NCBI GenBank assembly: GCA_030697555.1
Contig: JAUYPV010000026.1
Span: 1 to 52,864, forward strand
DNA length: 52,864 bases
DNA from: Hyphomonadaceae bacterium
Lineage (GTDB): Bacteria > Pseudomonadota > Alphaproteobacteria > Caulobacterales > Hyphomonadaceae
Reading direction: 5' to 3'
The stretch's first letter is position 1; the number at the start of each line of letters is the position of its first letter. Both the position numbers and the translations under genes were made by a program. The notes beneath the pieces were generated by a model. That model worked only from the letters and a program-made list of their open reading frames with translations, was not told where the DNA came from and did not search any database. Below, piece by piece: positions 8,695 to 16,580 of the stretch.

Positions 8695-8958
8695 ATGGAC
8701 GACGGCGCAGCAGCGACCGCCCTCACCGAGGCCGCGAAGGACAAGCTCAAACAGGTGGTCGCCAAGATCGAGCGCCTGGAAGAAGAGAAGAAAGAAGTCG
8801 GCGGCCAGATCAAGGACGTCTACTCGGAAGCCAAGTCCATGGGCTACGACACCAAGGCCCTCCGCCAGGTGATCCGCTTCCGCAAGACCGACCGCCAGGA
8901 ACGCGAGGAACAGGAAGCCATCCTCGATACCTATCTGCTGGCGCTTGGAGAAATCTGA
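8695..8958 (+). CDS. gapR: GapR-like nucleoid protein (DUF2312)
   Basis: An 87-aa protein, almost wholly the DUF2312 domain: a long charged coiled-coil helix ([30 protein letters not shown]) followed by [32 protein letters not shown]. In Caulobacter, GapR is an essential nucleoid-associated protein that encircles overtwisted, AT-rich DNA ahead of replication forks and at gene ends. Start ATG 8695 has GGAGG 8 nt upstream and matches the family length; the longer frame from 8632 runs through the promoter. Flanked by two palindromic repeats. Confidence 0.88.
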   Translation: MDDGAAATALTEAAKDKLKQVVAKIERLEEEKKEVGGQIKDVYSEAKSMGYDTKALRQVIRFRKTDRQEREEQEAILDTYLLALGEI

Positions 8959-8973
8959 AACCGCTTCGCGGCA

Positions 8974-9052
8974 GGGAGTGGGGAATGGGGAGTAGAGAGT
9001 CGAAGGCGCATCGCCTAGAGCGCCACTCCCTATTCCCCATTCCCTATTCCCC
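8974..9052. repeat. Imperfect inverted repeat of GGGGAATGGGGA type
   Basis: Left arm 8974-9000 and right arm 9025-9052 are imperfect reverse complements made of GGGAGT/GGGGAAT units. It fills the gap between the GapR gene and the next gene, ending 14 nt before the start codon, and could form a long hairpin. Such elements are often dispersed in genomes. Confidence 0.55.
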
Positions 9053-9065
9053 GTAAGTTTCGCCC

Positions 9066-9542
9066 ATGGCGAAACGCACCGTCGACAAACGCAAGACGGC
9101 CAAGGCGCTGCGCAAGCTGCGCAAGGCGGCCGAGCGCGCGACGGGTGCGGACGGCCCTGGCCTTACCAACTGGGAAAAGGATTTCGTCGAAGGCGTCTCC
9201 GGCCGCCTGGAGAAATACGGCTCGGCCTTCCGCGATCCCGGCAAGGGCCGTCTAGACGACGCGCTCTCCCAGCGCCAGGCCCACGTCGCCCGCGTCATCG
9301 ACAAGAAGTCGCGCAAGGGCAAAGCGATGAACAAGGACGAGGCCAAGGGTCCTCCCAAACAGGAAGGCCTCCGCCGCTCGTCGTTCAAGCGCAAGACGCC
9401 GATGGGCGGGGCCTACACGCCCCGTGTCCGCGACATCAACGAGGACCCGCCGGACCCGCCCGAGCCCGAACTCACGCCCGAACAGAAACGCGCCGCCCTC
9501 CACCTCGTTCCGGGCGGAAAATCTACAGGGAAAAAGCGCTGA
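9066..9542 (+). CDS. Conserved basic hypothetical protein
   Basis: A 158-aa protein. The N-terminus is very rich in Lys/Arg/Ala (KRKTAKALRKLRKAAERA), followed by a conserved-looking block LTNWEKDFVEGVSGRLEKYGSAFRDPGKG (about 34-62) and DALSQRQAHVARVIDKKSRK, then a Pro-rich acidic part (NEDPPDPPEPELTPEQKRAAL) and a basic end. The middle block resembles an uncharacterised alphaproteobacterial family; no enzymatic motif is visible. Composition suggests nucleic-acid contact, which is inference. No clear Shine-Dalgarno before ATG 9066. Confidence 0.65.
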   Translation: MAKRTVDKRKTAKALRKLRKAAERATGADGPGLTNWEKDFVEGVSGRLEKYGSAFRDPGKGRLDDALSQRQAHVARVIDKKSRKGKAMNKDEAKGPPKQEGLRRSSFKRKTPMGGAYTPRVRDINEDPPDPPEPELTPEQKRAALHLVPGGKSTGKKR

Positions 9543-9630
9543 AAGGCCCCGCTTGCGCGAGGCCATTCCACGCGAGAGACTGAGCCAGTTGGGGCTTATC
9601 CGGGGTCGGTTCGTGCGGGATTTGTCGAAC

Positions 9631-10848
9631 ATGTTGAAGAAGCTCGCGCTTGGCCTGGCGCTTTGTGGAGCGCTTCTTGCGGGCGCAGGTTCGGCCGGCG
9701 CTCAGCAGGGCCGCCAGCTGGCGCCCGTGGATCCCTCGGCCGGCTTCGGCGTGGGCGAGGGCGCGATGCAGCCCGCAGAGGCCGCCGCCCAAGTCGAGCT
9801 CGCCGCAAAGGCGCTCTCGCAGATCGCGCCCCAACGTCCCGGCGTCGTCGACGCCTATGTGCTCTCCGTCTCCTTCTACAACGATCCCGTCTTCGAGAAG
9901 GAAGCCAGCGAGGCCGCCGCAATCCTCGGCCGCCGCTATGACGCCGCCGAGCGCACCATCATCCTTTCCGCCGGCCGCGGCGCCAATGTCGCGCGCACCT
10001 ACGCGTCCGCCAGCCCCAACAACTTCAACGCCGCGCTCGGCAAGATCGCTGCGACGATGGACCTCAATGAGGATCTCCTCGTCCTCTTCATGACCTCGCA
10101 CGGCAGCCAGGACGGCACGGTCGCCATCATGGAGAAGGGCCGCATGCAGGGCGGCTTGCGTCCGCTGCAGCTTCGCCTCGCGCTCCAGCAGGCCGGCATC
10201 CGCAATAAAGTGGTGATCGTCTCGGCCTGTTTCTCCGGCAACTTCATCCCGCCCTTCATCAGCGATCCAGGCGCCACCATCCTCACCGCCGCCGCCGCCG
10301 ACAAGACGAGCTTCGGCTGCGAGCCCAGCCGCGACTGGACCTTCTTCGGCGACGCGCTGTTCAACCACGCCATGCGCGGCGGGCAGGGGCTCAACGAAGC
10401 CTATCGCGATGCGCTCACGCTGATCTCCGGCTGGGAGGCCGACCTGCACAAGCAGTGGGAAGCTATGCCGCCTGCGCAGAAGAAAAACTCGCCCGAACCG
10501 GAACCGTCCAACCCGCAGAACAATCTAGGCGACAACGTCATCCCGCTGGTCGAGAAGGCCGAAGCCTACGGCCTCGCCGTGAACTGCGCCGGCCATCTCG
10601 GCTTCGCACTCGACCGCGCCCGTTCCGGCCGCCCGCTGAAGGGCCTCGCCGACATGCAGGTTATCCAGACCTCCAAGGCCGCAGTCGACGCCAGGGCCAT
10701 GTCCGAAGGCGCAACCCGCAAGCGGTCCTCGCAGGACGTCGCGAAAGCGATCGCCGTCACGTCTGCCTCCACCGCCCAGCTCTTCAGCGCCCAACCCGCC
10801 GACGTAACCTCCCGCGCCGCAAGGTGCGCCGCCCCGCCGACGGATTAG
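9631..10848 (+). CDS. Secreted C13-family (legumain-like) cysteine peptidase
   Basis: A 405-aa exported protein with a signal peptide at about 1-24 (GAGSAGAQ). The caspase/legumain fold is indicated by the dyad His157 in FMTSHGSQDG and Cys200 in VVIVSACFSG, each after a hydrophobic strand, as in peptidase C13. Downstream, ATILTAAAADKTSFGC and WTFFGDALFNHA also fit the family. It would act in the periplasm or outside the cell; the substrate is unknown. A Pro/Gln/Asn stretch (about 290-310) links to a C-terminal region without a recognised domain. ATG 9631 begins the signal peptide; 69 upstream in-frame residues overlap the preceding gene and are rejected. Confidence 0.8.
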   Translation: MLKKLALGLALCGALLAGAGSAGAQQGRQLAPVDPSAGFGVGEGAMQPAEAAAQVELAAKALSQIAPQRPGVVDAYVLSVSFYNDPVFEKEASEAAAILGRRYDAAERTIILSAGRGANVARTYASASPNNFNAALGKIAATMDLNEDLLVLFMTSHGSQDGTVAIMEKGRMQGGLRPLQLRLALQQAGIRNKVVIVSACFSGNFIPPFISDPGATILTAAAADKTSFGCEPSRDWTFFGDALFNHAMRGGQGLNEAYRDALTLISGWEADLHKQWEAMPPAQKKNSPEPEPSNPQNNLGDNVIPLVEKAEAYGLAVNCAGHLGFALDRARSGRPLKGLADMQVIQTSKAAVDARAMSEGATRKRSSQDVAKAIAVTSASTAQLFSAQPADVTSRAARCAAPPTD

Positions 10849-10911
10849 GGCCGCTTTTCACAATCCGGAAAACCCACCTGCGGCCCGCGCTGCGGAAACG
10901 CACCACCGCGC

Positions 10912-12102
10912 CTAGCGCCCAAGCTCCTTGGTCGCTTCCTCCACGCCCTTCACGGTCAGCGGGAACATGCGGTGGTGGCCGATCAGCTCGCGGATCAGTT
11001 CGGTCGATCCCGAATACTCCCACCCCGAAGAATGCGTCGGGTTGAGCCACACGAGATGCGGATAAATCTCGGCGAACCTCTGGATCCAGATCGCCCCCGG
11101 CTCCTCGTTCCAGTGCTCCACCGAGCCGCCCGGATAGGTGATCTCGTACGGGCTCATCGCCGCATCGCCCACGATGATGACCTTGTAGTCCGCCGGAAAG
11201 CGATGAAGCACATCCCAGGTCGGCATCTTGTGAATGTTGCGCCGCCGGTTGTCCTTCCACACGCCCTCGTAGATGCAGTTGTGGAAGTAGAAGAATTCGA
11301 GGTTCTTGAACTCGGTCCTTGCGGCGGAGAAAAGCTCCTCGCAGGCCTTCACGTGCGGATCCATCGAGCCGCCGATGTCAAGGAACATCAGCACCTTCAC
11401 CGCATTGCGCCGCTCCGGCCGCATGACGATGTCGATATAGCCCTCGCGCGCCGACTTCTTCACCGTGCCGTCGAGATCGAGTTCTTCCTCGGCGCCGCTG
11501 CGCGCCCATTTGCGCAGGCGGCGCAGAGCCACTTTCAGGTTGCGCGTTCCGATCTCGACCGAGTCGTCCAGGTTCTTGAACTCGCGCTTGTCCCAGACTT
11601 TCACCGCCTTCTGGTGGCGCGATTCCTTCTGGCCGATCCGCACGCCTTCCGGGTTGTAGCCATACGCCCCGTAAGGAGATGTGCCGGCCGTGCCGATCAT
11701 CTTGTTGCCACCCTCGTGGCGCTTTTTCTGTTCGGCCATCCGCTGCTTCAGCGTTTCCATGAGCTTGTCCCAGCCGCCCATGGCCTCGATCTGCTTGCGC
11801 TCTTCCTCGGTGAGATATTTCTCCGACAGCTTCTTCAGCCACTCTTCCGGGAACTGGTGGACATCGACGCCTTCCTCGAAACTGTCGAGCCCCTTAAAGA
11901 CGTGGCCGAACACCTTGTCGAACCGGTCGAGGTTCTTCTCGTCCTTCACGAGGGCCGAGCGGGCGAGGTAGTAGAAATCCTGCACGTCCCCGCCGCCATC
12001 GCCCAGCACGCCCTTGTCCATCGCCTCGATGAGCGTGAGGTATTCCTTGAGCGTCACCGGCACCTTGGCGGCGCGCAGCTCATGGAAGAAGTGCTGGAAC
12101 AT
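10912..12102 (-). CDS. VWA domain protein, CoxE-like
   Basis: A 396-aa cytoplasmic protein of the CoxE-like VWA family. The N-terminal half is charged and helical (FHELRAAKVPVTLKEYLTLIEAM, FYYLARSALVKDEKNLDRFDKVF). The VWA fold begins at about 235 with a degenerate metal site, FLDIGGSMDPH (DIGGS in place of DxSxS), then NLEFFYFHNCIYEGVW and VIIVGDAAMSPYEI. Such proteins partner MoxR AAA+ ATPases in metal insertion or complex remodelling. The likely partner is the MoxR gene at 16581-17438, six genes away on the same strand. Start ATG 12102 has GGAGA upstream; the frame extends further but without support. Confidence 0.85.
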   Translation of the reverse strand: MFQHFFHELRAAKVPVTLKEYLTLIEAMDKGVLGDGGGDVQDFYYLARSALVKDEKNLDRFDKVFGHVFKGLDSFEEGVDVHQFPEEWLKKLSEKYLTEEERKQIEAMGGWDKLMETLKQRMAEQKKRHEGGNKMIGTAGTSPYGAYGYNPEGVRIGQKESRHQKAVKVWDKREFKNLDDSVEIGTRNLKVALRRLRKWARSGAEEELDLDGTVKKSAREGYIDIVMRPERRNAVKVLMFLDIGGSMDPHVKACEELFSAARTEFKNLEFFYFHNCIYEGVWKDNRRRNIHKMPTWDVLHRFPADYKVIIVGDAAMSPYEITYPGGSVEHWNEEPGAIWIQRFAEIYPHLVWLNPTHSSGWEYSGSTELIRELIGHHRMFPLTVKGVEEATKELGR

Positions 12103-12180
12103 CAGGCGGTCTCCGGCAGATGCCGGCAGCGTAACCCGCGTTCCGCCCGAGCGCAAAGCGGCCCTCTTGCCGCGGGAAGA

Positions 12181-12669
12181 TCAGGCCCGGCTGCGCATTT
12201 CCGCGTCCATGGTCTCGGCGGTCATCCTGAGGTTGGCCTGGTATTCCGGCTCGCTCATCCGGCGCATCATCTCGGCGTCCGTGACGTCGTGCCGGTGGGT
12301 CTGGATCCACCAGATATTGCCGAACGGATCACGCACCCGGCACATCCGGTCGCCCCAGGCATTGTCGCCCAGCGGCGTGATTTCGGTTCCGCCCGCCGCG
12401 ACGGCCGCATCGCGGATCGCCTCGGCGTCCTCGACATAGAGCGTGATGAAGGCCGGCGTGTCCGGCCATTCGGGCCTGGCGTCGAACATCTGGATCACGC
12501 GCCCGCCGATCGTCACCTCGGCATGGGAGAGCGTGCCATCCTCGCCCGGAAACCGCCCGCGTTCCTCGGCCCCGAACGCCGCCTTCATGAATTCGATCAG
12601 CTCCGCCGCGCCCCTGACGACGATGTAGGGAGTGACCGTGCCGTAGTCGCTGGGAATTGCCTGAGCCAT
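12181..12669 (-). CDS. VOC-family (glyoxalase/PhnB-like) protein
   Basis: A 162-aa protein with the two beta-alpha-beta-beta-beta modules of the vicinal oxygen chelate fold: TVTPYIVVRGAAELIEFMKAAFGAEERGR (about 11-39), SHAEVTIGGRVIQMFDA, then AFITLYVEDAEAIRDAAVAAGG and DRMCRVRDPFGNIWWIQTH. This arrangement is of PhnB/YdhR kind. Family members include dioxygenases, isomerases and antibiotic-binding proteins, so the reaction cannot be told. Located between the VWA and SDR genes, all on the minus strand. Confidence 0.85.
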   Translation of the reverse strand: MAQAIPSDYGTVTPYIVVRGAAELIEFMKAAFGAEERGRFPGEDGTLSHAEVTIGGRVIQMFDARPEWPDTPAFITLYVEDAEAIRDAAVAAGGTEITPLGDNAWGDRMCRVRDPFGNIWWIQTHRHDVTDAEMMRRMSEPEYQANLRMTAETMDAEMRSRA

Positions 12670-12723
12670 GCTGAGCCTCGCTTTGCACCGGTCCCCGTTG
12701 TGGGAACTAGGGCAGGCGAGGGC

Positions 12724-13743
12724 TCAGACCACCTTCAGGTCGATCAGCGACTGCGCAGAGGCGATCAACGATTCCTGGGCCGTGCGGAACTTGATGCCGA
12801 GCACCCGAGTTGCCTTGGCGTTGCTGGCCTTGCGCGTACGGCCGAGTTCGGGGACGGTTTGCTTGTAGATTGGCTGGAACACCGCCATCACTTTCAGCAG
12901 CCAGTCTGGCACGTTGCGCTTGGGAATCTTCGCGTCATACGCGGGGAATTTCTTGCGCAGTACGTCGGCCGCTTCCGAGAACCACATGAAGCCCTCGGTT
13001 GCGAGGAAGCGCTCGCCCGCCGCCGCCGGAATTTCCATCGCCTTCACCTGGCACTCCGCCACATCGCGCACATCCACGAACGAGAACCCCAGCCGCGGCA
13101 GGCCCGGCGTCTTGCCGTTCAGCAGACGGATCGGAATTTCCAGCGACGTGGACACATCCGCCGACAGCGCCGGCCCGAGGATGCCGGTCGGATTGATCAC
13201 CGCCAGTTCAAGCCCTTTGCCCTCGCCATTCACATAGTCCCACGCCGCGCGCTCCGCGATGGTCTTGGATTTGGTATAGGGCGTGTTGTCCGGCCCATCC
13301 GGGTTCGACCACATGGTCTCGTCGGAAATTTCCGCGCGCTTGTCGCCATGGCCATAGGCGATCGCCGCCATCGACGACGTCATCACCACGCGCTTCACGC
13401 CCGCCGCCTTCGCCGCCTTCAGCACGCGCAGCGCGCCATCGCGCGCCGGCCTGATGAGTTCCATCTCGTCCTTCGGGTGAATCGCAGGGAAGGGGGAGGC
13501 GACATGCTGCACGAACTCGCAGCCCTTCGCCGCTTCGGCCCAGCCGGCGTCCGAACCGAGATCGGCCTCGACCAGCTCTATGTCCTTGGCGCGGGCGTCG
13601 TGCTTCGACAGAACGCCGCGAACCTCGTCCGCGCGCTTCAGCGAACGAAGCGTGCCGCGGACCTGATAGCCCCTGGCCAGAAGCTGAAGGATGACGTGCT
13701 GCGCGACAAACCCCGACGCACCGGTGACCAGAACACGCGCCAT
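12724..13743 (-). CDS. NAD(P)-dependent SDR, dihydroflavonol reductase/aldehyde reductase type
   Basis: A 339-aa extended short-chain dehydrogenase. The nucleotide-binding motif is VTGASGFVAQHV (6-17), the catalytic Tyr/Lys pair lies in NTPYTKSKTIAE (YxxxK), with the matching Ser in VMTSSMAAIAYG. The C-terminus, with SFVDVRDVAECQVKAME and FLATEG, fits the dihydroflavonol-4-reductase/cinnamoyl-CoA reductase-like group that reduces aldehydes or ketones; the substrate is unknown. GGGGAGG lies about 5 nt before ATG 13743. A perfect TTGACA-type palindrome 42-58 nt upstream suggests repression by a TetR-type protein not encoded here. Confidence 0.88.
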   Translation of the reverse strand: MARVLVTGASGFVAQHVILQLLARGYQVRGTLRSLKRADEVRGVLSKHDARAKDIELVEADLGSDAGWAEAAKGCEFVQHVASPFPAIHPKDEMELIRPARDGALRVLKAAKAAGVKRVVMTSSMAAIAYGHGDKRAEISDETMWSNPDGPDNTPYTKSKTIAERAAWDYVNGEGKGLELAVINPTGILGPALSADVSTSLEIPIRLLNGKTPGLPRLGFSFVDVRDVAECQVKAMEIPAAAGERFLATEGFMWFSEAADVLRKKFPAYDAKIPKRNVPDWLLKVMAVFQPIYKQTVPELGRTRKASNAKATRVLGIKFRTAQESLIASAQSLIDLKVV

Positions 13744-13784
13744 GACGGCCTCCCCAAATCAGCGGGGCAGACCATCTGTCCAAA

Positions 13785-13801
13785 ACTTGACAGTGTCAAG
13801 T
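13785..13801. promoter_or_regulatory. 17-bp perfect palindrome, TetR-type operator upstream of the SDR gene
   Basis: ACTTGACA-G-TGTCAAGT, perfect. On the minus strand the left half also supplies a TTGACA -35 hexamer, so bound protein would block the SDR promoter. The form is typical of TetR-family operators; no TetR gene lies in the window. Confidence 0.55.
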
Positions 13802-13817
13802 CAGCGAAGACGCGGGC

Positions 13818-14333
13818 CTAGCCCAGCCGGTCTTTGAGCGTCGTGAAGGTGTCCCGGGCGTCGTAGATCTTCGACGCCGTGGCAAAGTGCTCGCCGGAAC
13901 CCATCAGGATTTCCAGCGAGTATGCATGGAAGGTCCGGGTCTCGACCGTCTGGTACTGCGTGCGCATCATCACCGGCACGGCCCGGGTGGTGCAGCCGAA
14001 CAGGCCGCACGACTGCTGCACGGCATAGTCCGGGACCAGATCGGTTTCGATCGAATACCGGTTCTTCGAATTCACGTCGGCATCGCCGTCCACAACCTCG
14101 AACCACGTCGCGCCATGTTCGAGCGTCAGCTGCGCCGCGCGCATCAGAGCATAGTCGTGTGCCTCGGCGGCGGATGTCTTCGAGGCGCCGGCATAGCGCA
14201 CGCGCCAGCGGTCCTTGGCGATCATCTGTTCGGAATAGCCGGCGGCGTTCGGCGAGGACGCTGGCGCATAGCCAGGCGTCGAGGCGCAGGCGGCAAGCGC
14301 CAGCATCACCGAAGCGAGCAGAATGCGTTTCAT
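13818..14333 (-). CDS. CC0125/CC1285-family lipoprotein
   Basis: A 171-aa lipoprotein: signal MKRILLASVMLALAAC with lipid Cys16, then GYSEQMIAKDRWRVRYAGASKTSAAEAHDYALMRAAQLTLEHGATWFEVVDGD, the core of the CC0125/CC1285 family, and a C-terminal segment IYDARDTFTTLKDRLG. A 50-residue middle insert with two Cys (QQSCGLFGCTT) is missing from its paralogue 180 nt upstream. Function unknown, envelope-located. Start ATG 14333 has AGGAG 8 nt upstream; the 44-residue upstream extension has no signal peptide at its front and is rejected. Confidence 0.82.
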   Translation of the reverse strand: MKRILLASVMLALAACASTPGYAPASSPNAAGYSEQMIAKDRWRVRYAGASKTSAAEAHDYALMRAAQLTLEHGATWFEVVDGDADVNSKNRYSIETDLVPDYAVQQSCGLFGCTTRAVPVMMRTQYQTVETRTFHAYSLEILMGSGEHFATASKIYDARDTFTTLKDRLG

Positions 14334-14513
14334 GAAATGGCTCCTGAAAATGAGTGCAACGCGACGCGGTCCAACGCATACGGCATGGGCTCGATTCCCG
14401 AAGACCAGGGTCCTTTGGTTAATGGCGTCATAGCCCGCACCCGCGTTTCTGCGTCTGTCAGGCAAAGACGAATGAGCCGCGGATTTATTCCAGGCAGCGG
14501 CGCAACAGGGTCG

Positions 14514-14870
14514 CTAGCCGATCTTCGGCTTCAGCGAGGCCAGCGTTTCCTTCGCGTCGTAGATCTTGGTCTTGCCCCCGGCGAGCGTTTCGCCCTGGCC
14601 CATGACGATGATCAGCGATTGCGAGTTCTTGGCGTCGATCTTGCCCGCGATCTCGAACCACTCATTGCCCTTGTCGAGCGTGAGCTGGGCCGCACGCGCC
14701 AGCGTGCGGTTGGCGATGTCGGTCGCCTTGGCGTCTTCAGGCGACTTGTAGGTAACCTTGTAGCGGTTGGCCGAGATCATTTCGTCGGAATAGGCTGAGC
14801 CGCCGACGCCGCCGGTCGATGCGCAGGCGGCGGCGCCGAGCGCCAGGGCGGCGATCAAAAGGCGTTTCAT
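14514..14870 (-). CDS. CC0125/CC1285-family lipoprotein, shorter paralogue
   Basis: A 118-aa lipoprotein: signal MKRLLIAALALGAAAC with lipid Cys16, then YSDEMISANRYKVTYKSPEDAKATDIANRTLARAAQLTLDKGNEWFEI and the end KIYDAKETLASLKPKIG. It matches the 171-aa neighbour over both ends but lacks the middle insert, and both genes share the same leader sequence (TTCAGGAGCCATTT just before the ATG). That points to a tandem duplication. Function unknown. Confidence 0.8.
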   Translation of the reverse strand: MKRLLIAALALGAAACASTGGVGGSAYSDEMISANRYKVTYKSPEDAKATDIANRTLARAAQLTLDKGNEWFEIAGKIDAKNSQSLIIVMGQGETLAGGKTKIYDAKETLASLKPKIG

Positions 14871-14934
14871 AAAATGGCTCCTGAAATCGGTGCAGTCAGA
14901 TGGAAAATAGTTTGCGGCTAACGCGCGGAAAGAG

Positions 14935-16524
14935 TCAGGGGGACGAGGCCCGGAAGTGCGGCGTCTGGCGCGCCTGGGTGCGCTGTTCGAAGGCATAGGC
15001 AAGGCCGATCAGTTTTTCCTCCGACCAGGCCGCGCCGAAGAAGGAGATACCCACGGGAAGGTCGCGCACCTGTCCCATCGGCACGGTGATGTTCGGATAG
15101 CCCGCGACAGCCGCAAGCGTCGAAGACGCGCCGAGGAAATGATCGCCGGTCACAAGGTCCGTCGTCCACGCCGGCCCGCCCGTCGGCGCAACAATGGCGT
15201 CGAGCTTGTTGTCGGCGAGCAGCTTGTCGATGCCCTCCGGCCCTGCGAGCCGTTTCGATTTCGCCAGCGCGTCGAGATAGGCCTTGTCGGTGAGCGCCGG
15301 GGCCTTCGCCGCCTCCTCGAAAATGTCCTGGTTGAAGAACTCGAATTCGGCGGGCGTTTCCGCGTTGAACTTGATCACATCACCCAGCGTGCGCGTCTTC
15401 ACCGTCTCAGGCGTTGCGGCGAGATAGGCATCGAGGCCCGCCTTGAACTCGGCCAGCAGCACGGCGTACTCCGCATCGCCGACTGCGCGGCGGTTCGGAA
15501 ACTCCTTAATGTCGACCAGGGTCGCGCCGGCTTGCCTCATCTCCTCCAGCGCCGCCTCGAACGCCGCATCCGTCGGTCCGTGATACCCGGCGAAGAAGCG
15601 CGCCACGCCGATGCGTTTGCCCGAAAGCGCGTTGGCGTCGAGCGCCTTGGTGTAGTCCGCCTTGTGCGCGTCTGCGTCCTTGGTCGCCGGGTCCGACGGA
15701 TCCGAACCGGCCATTACCGTGAGCAACAGCGCCGCGTCCGCCACGGTCAGCGCCATCGGTCCCGCCGTGTCCTGGCTCGCACTGATCGGCACGATGTGGG
15801 TGCGCGGGATCAGGCCGACCGTCGGCTTGATGCCGACAATTCCGTTGGCGGAGGAGGGGCACACGATCGACCCATCCGTCTCCGTGCCGATGGCGGCTGG
15901 CGCCAGCCCAGCCGCAACCGCTGCGCCCGAACCCGACGACGATCCGCATGGATTGCGGTCGAGCACGTGGGGGTTCTTCGTCTGCCCGCCTACAGCGCTC
16001 CATCCCGACGACGATGCATTCGACCGGAAATTGGCCCACTCGGACAGATTGGTCTTGCCGAGAATGATCGCGCCTGCCGCGCGCAGCCGCGCCGCCAGAG
16101 GGCTGTCGCGGTTGGTGATGTTGTCCTGCAGCGCCAGCGATCCCGCCGTCGTCGGCATCGGATCGAGCGTCTCGATATTGTCCTTCAGCAGGATCGGAAT
16201 GCCGTGCAGCAGGCCGGGCTTCACATCGCCTGCGGTAAGCCCATCCAGCGCCTGCGAATTGGCGAGCGCGTTCGGGTTGATCGCGATGACGGCGTTGAGC
16301 GTCGGACCCGCGTCATCTACCGCCACGATCCGGTCGAGATAGCTGCGCGTGATCGACTCCGCCGTCCCGCCGCCGGCCATCTCCTCCGTGAGCTGGGCAA
16401 TCGTGCGCTGCTCGGTCACCAGCACGGCAAAATCATCCGGCGCAGCTACTGCGTCAGGCGCTTTCGCTGGCTGGCACGCCGCAAGCGCGCCAAAAGCCGC
16501 CGTCATGATCAGAAAACCGCGCAT
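14935..16524 (-). CDS. Secreted amidase (amidase signature family) lipoprotein
   Basis: A 529-aa hydrolase of the amidase signature family, exported as a lipoprotein (ALAAC, Cys17). The Ser-cisSer-Lys triad is visible: Lys114 in ILLKDNIE, the Gly/Ser-rich loop GSSSGSG (194-200) for the cis-Ser, and the nucleophile Ser219 in TETDGSIVCPSS. These enzymes cleave carboxylic amides; substrate and true localisation need testing. Full family length. GGAGGGG lies 3-9 nt before ATG 16524. Ends 64 nt before the start of the short lipoprotein gene. Confidence 0.9.
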   Translation of the reverse strand: MRGFLIMTAAFGALAACQPAKAPDAVAAPDDFAVLVTEQRTIAQLTEEMAGGGTAESITRSYLDRIVAVDDAGPTLNAVIAINPNALANSQALDGLTAGDVKPGLLHGIPILLKDNIETLDPMPTTAGSLALQDNITNRDSPLAARLRAAGAIILGKTNLSEWANFRSNASSSGWSAVGGQTKNPHVLDRNPCGSSSGSGAAVAAGLAPAAIGTETDGSIVCPSSANGIVGIKPTVGLIPRTHIVPISASQDTAGPMALTVADAALLLTVMAGSDPSDPATKDADAHKADYTKALDANALSGKRIGVARFFAGYHGPTDAAFEAALEEMRQAGATLVDIKEFPNRRAVGDAEYAVLLAEFKAGLDAYLAATPETVKTRTLGDVIKFNAETPAEFEFFNQDIFEEAAKAPALTDKAYLDALAKSKRLAGPEGIDKLLADNKLDAIVAPTGGPAWTTDLVTGDHFLGASSTLAAVAGYPNITVPMGQVRDLPVGISFFGAAWSEEKLIGLAYAFEQRTQARQTPHFRASSP

Positions 16525-16580
16525 CGACCCCTCCGCCGAACCAGCGGAAGAACAGCACCGCGTCTTGTAGAAGTCGAGAG

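Noticed and set aside
10972-13821. Long open frame of 949 codons on the plus strand opposite VWA, VOC and SDR genes
   Set aside because: Antisense shadow caused by high GC at the third codon position; all three minus-strand genes have clear families.
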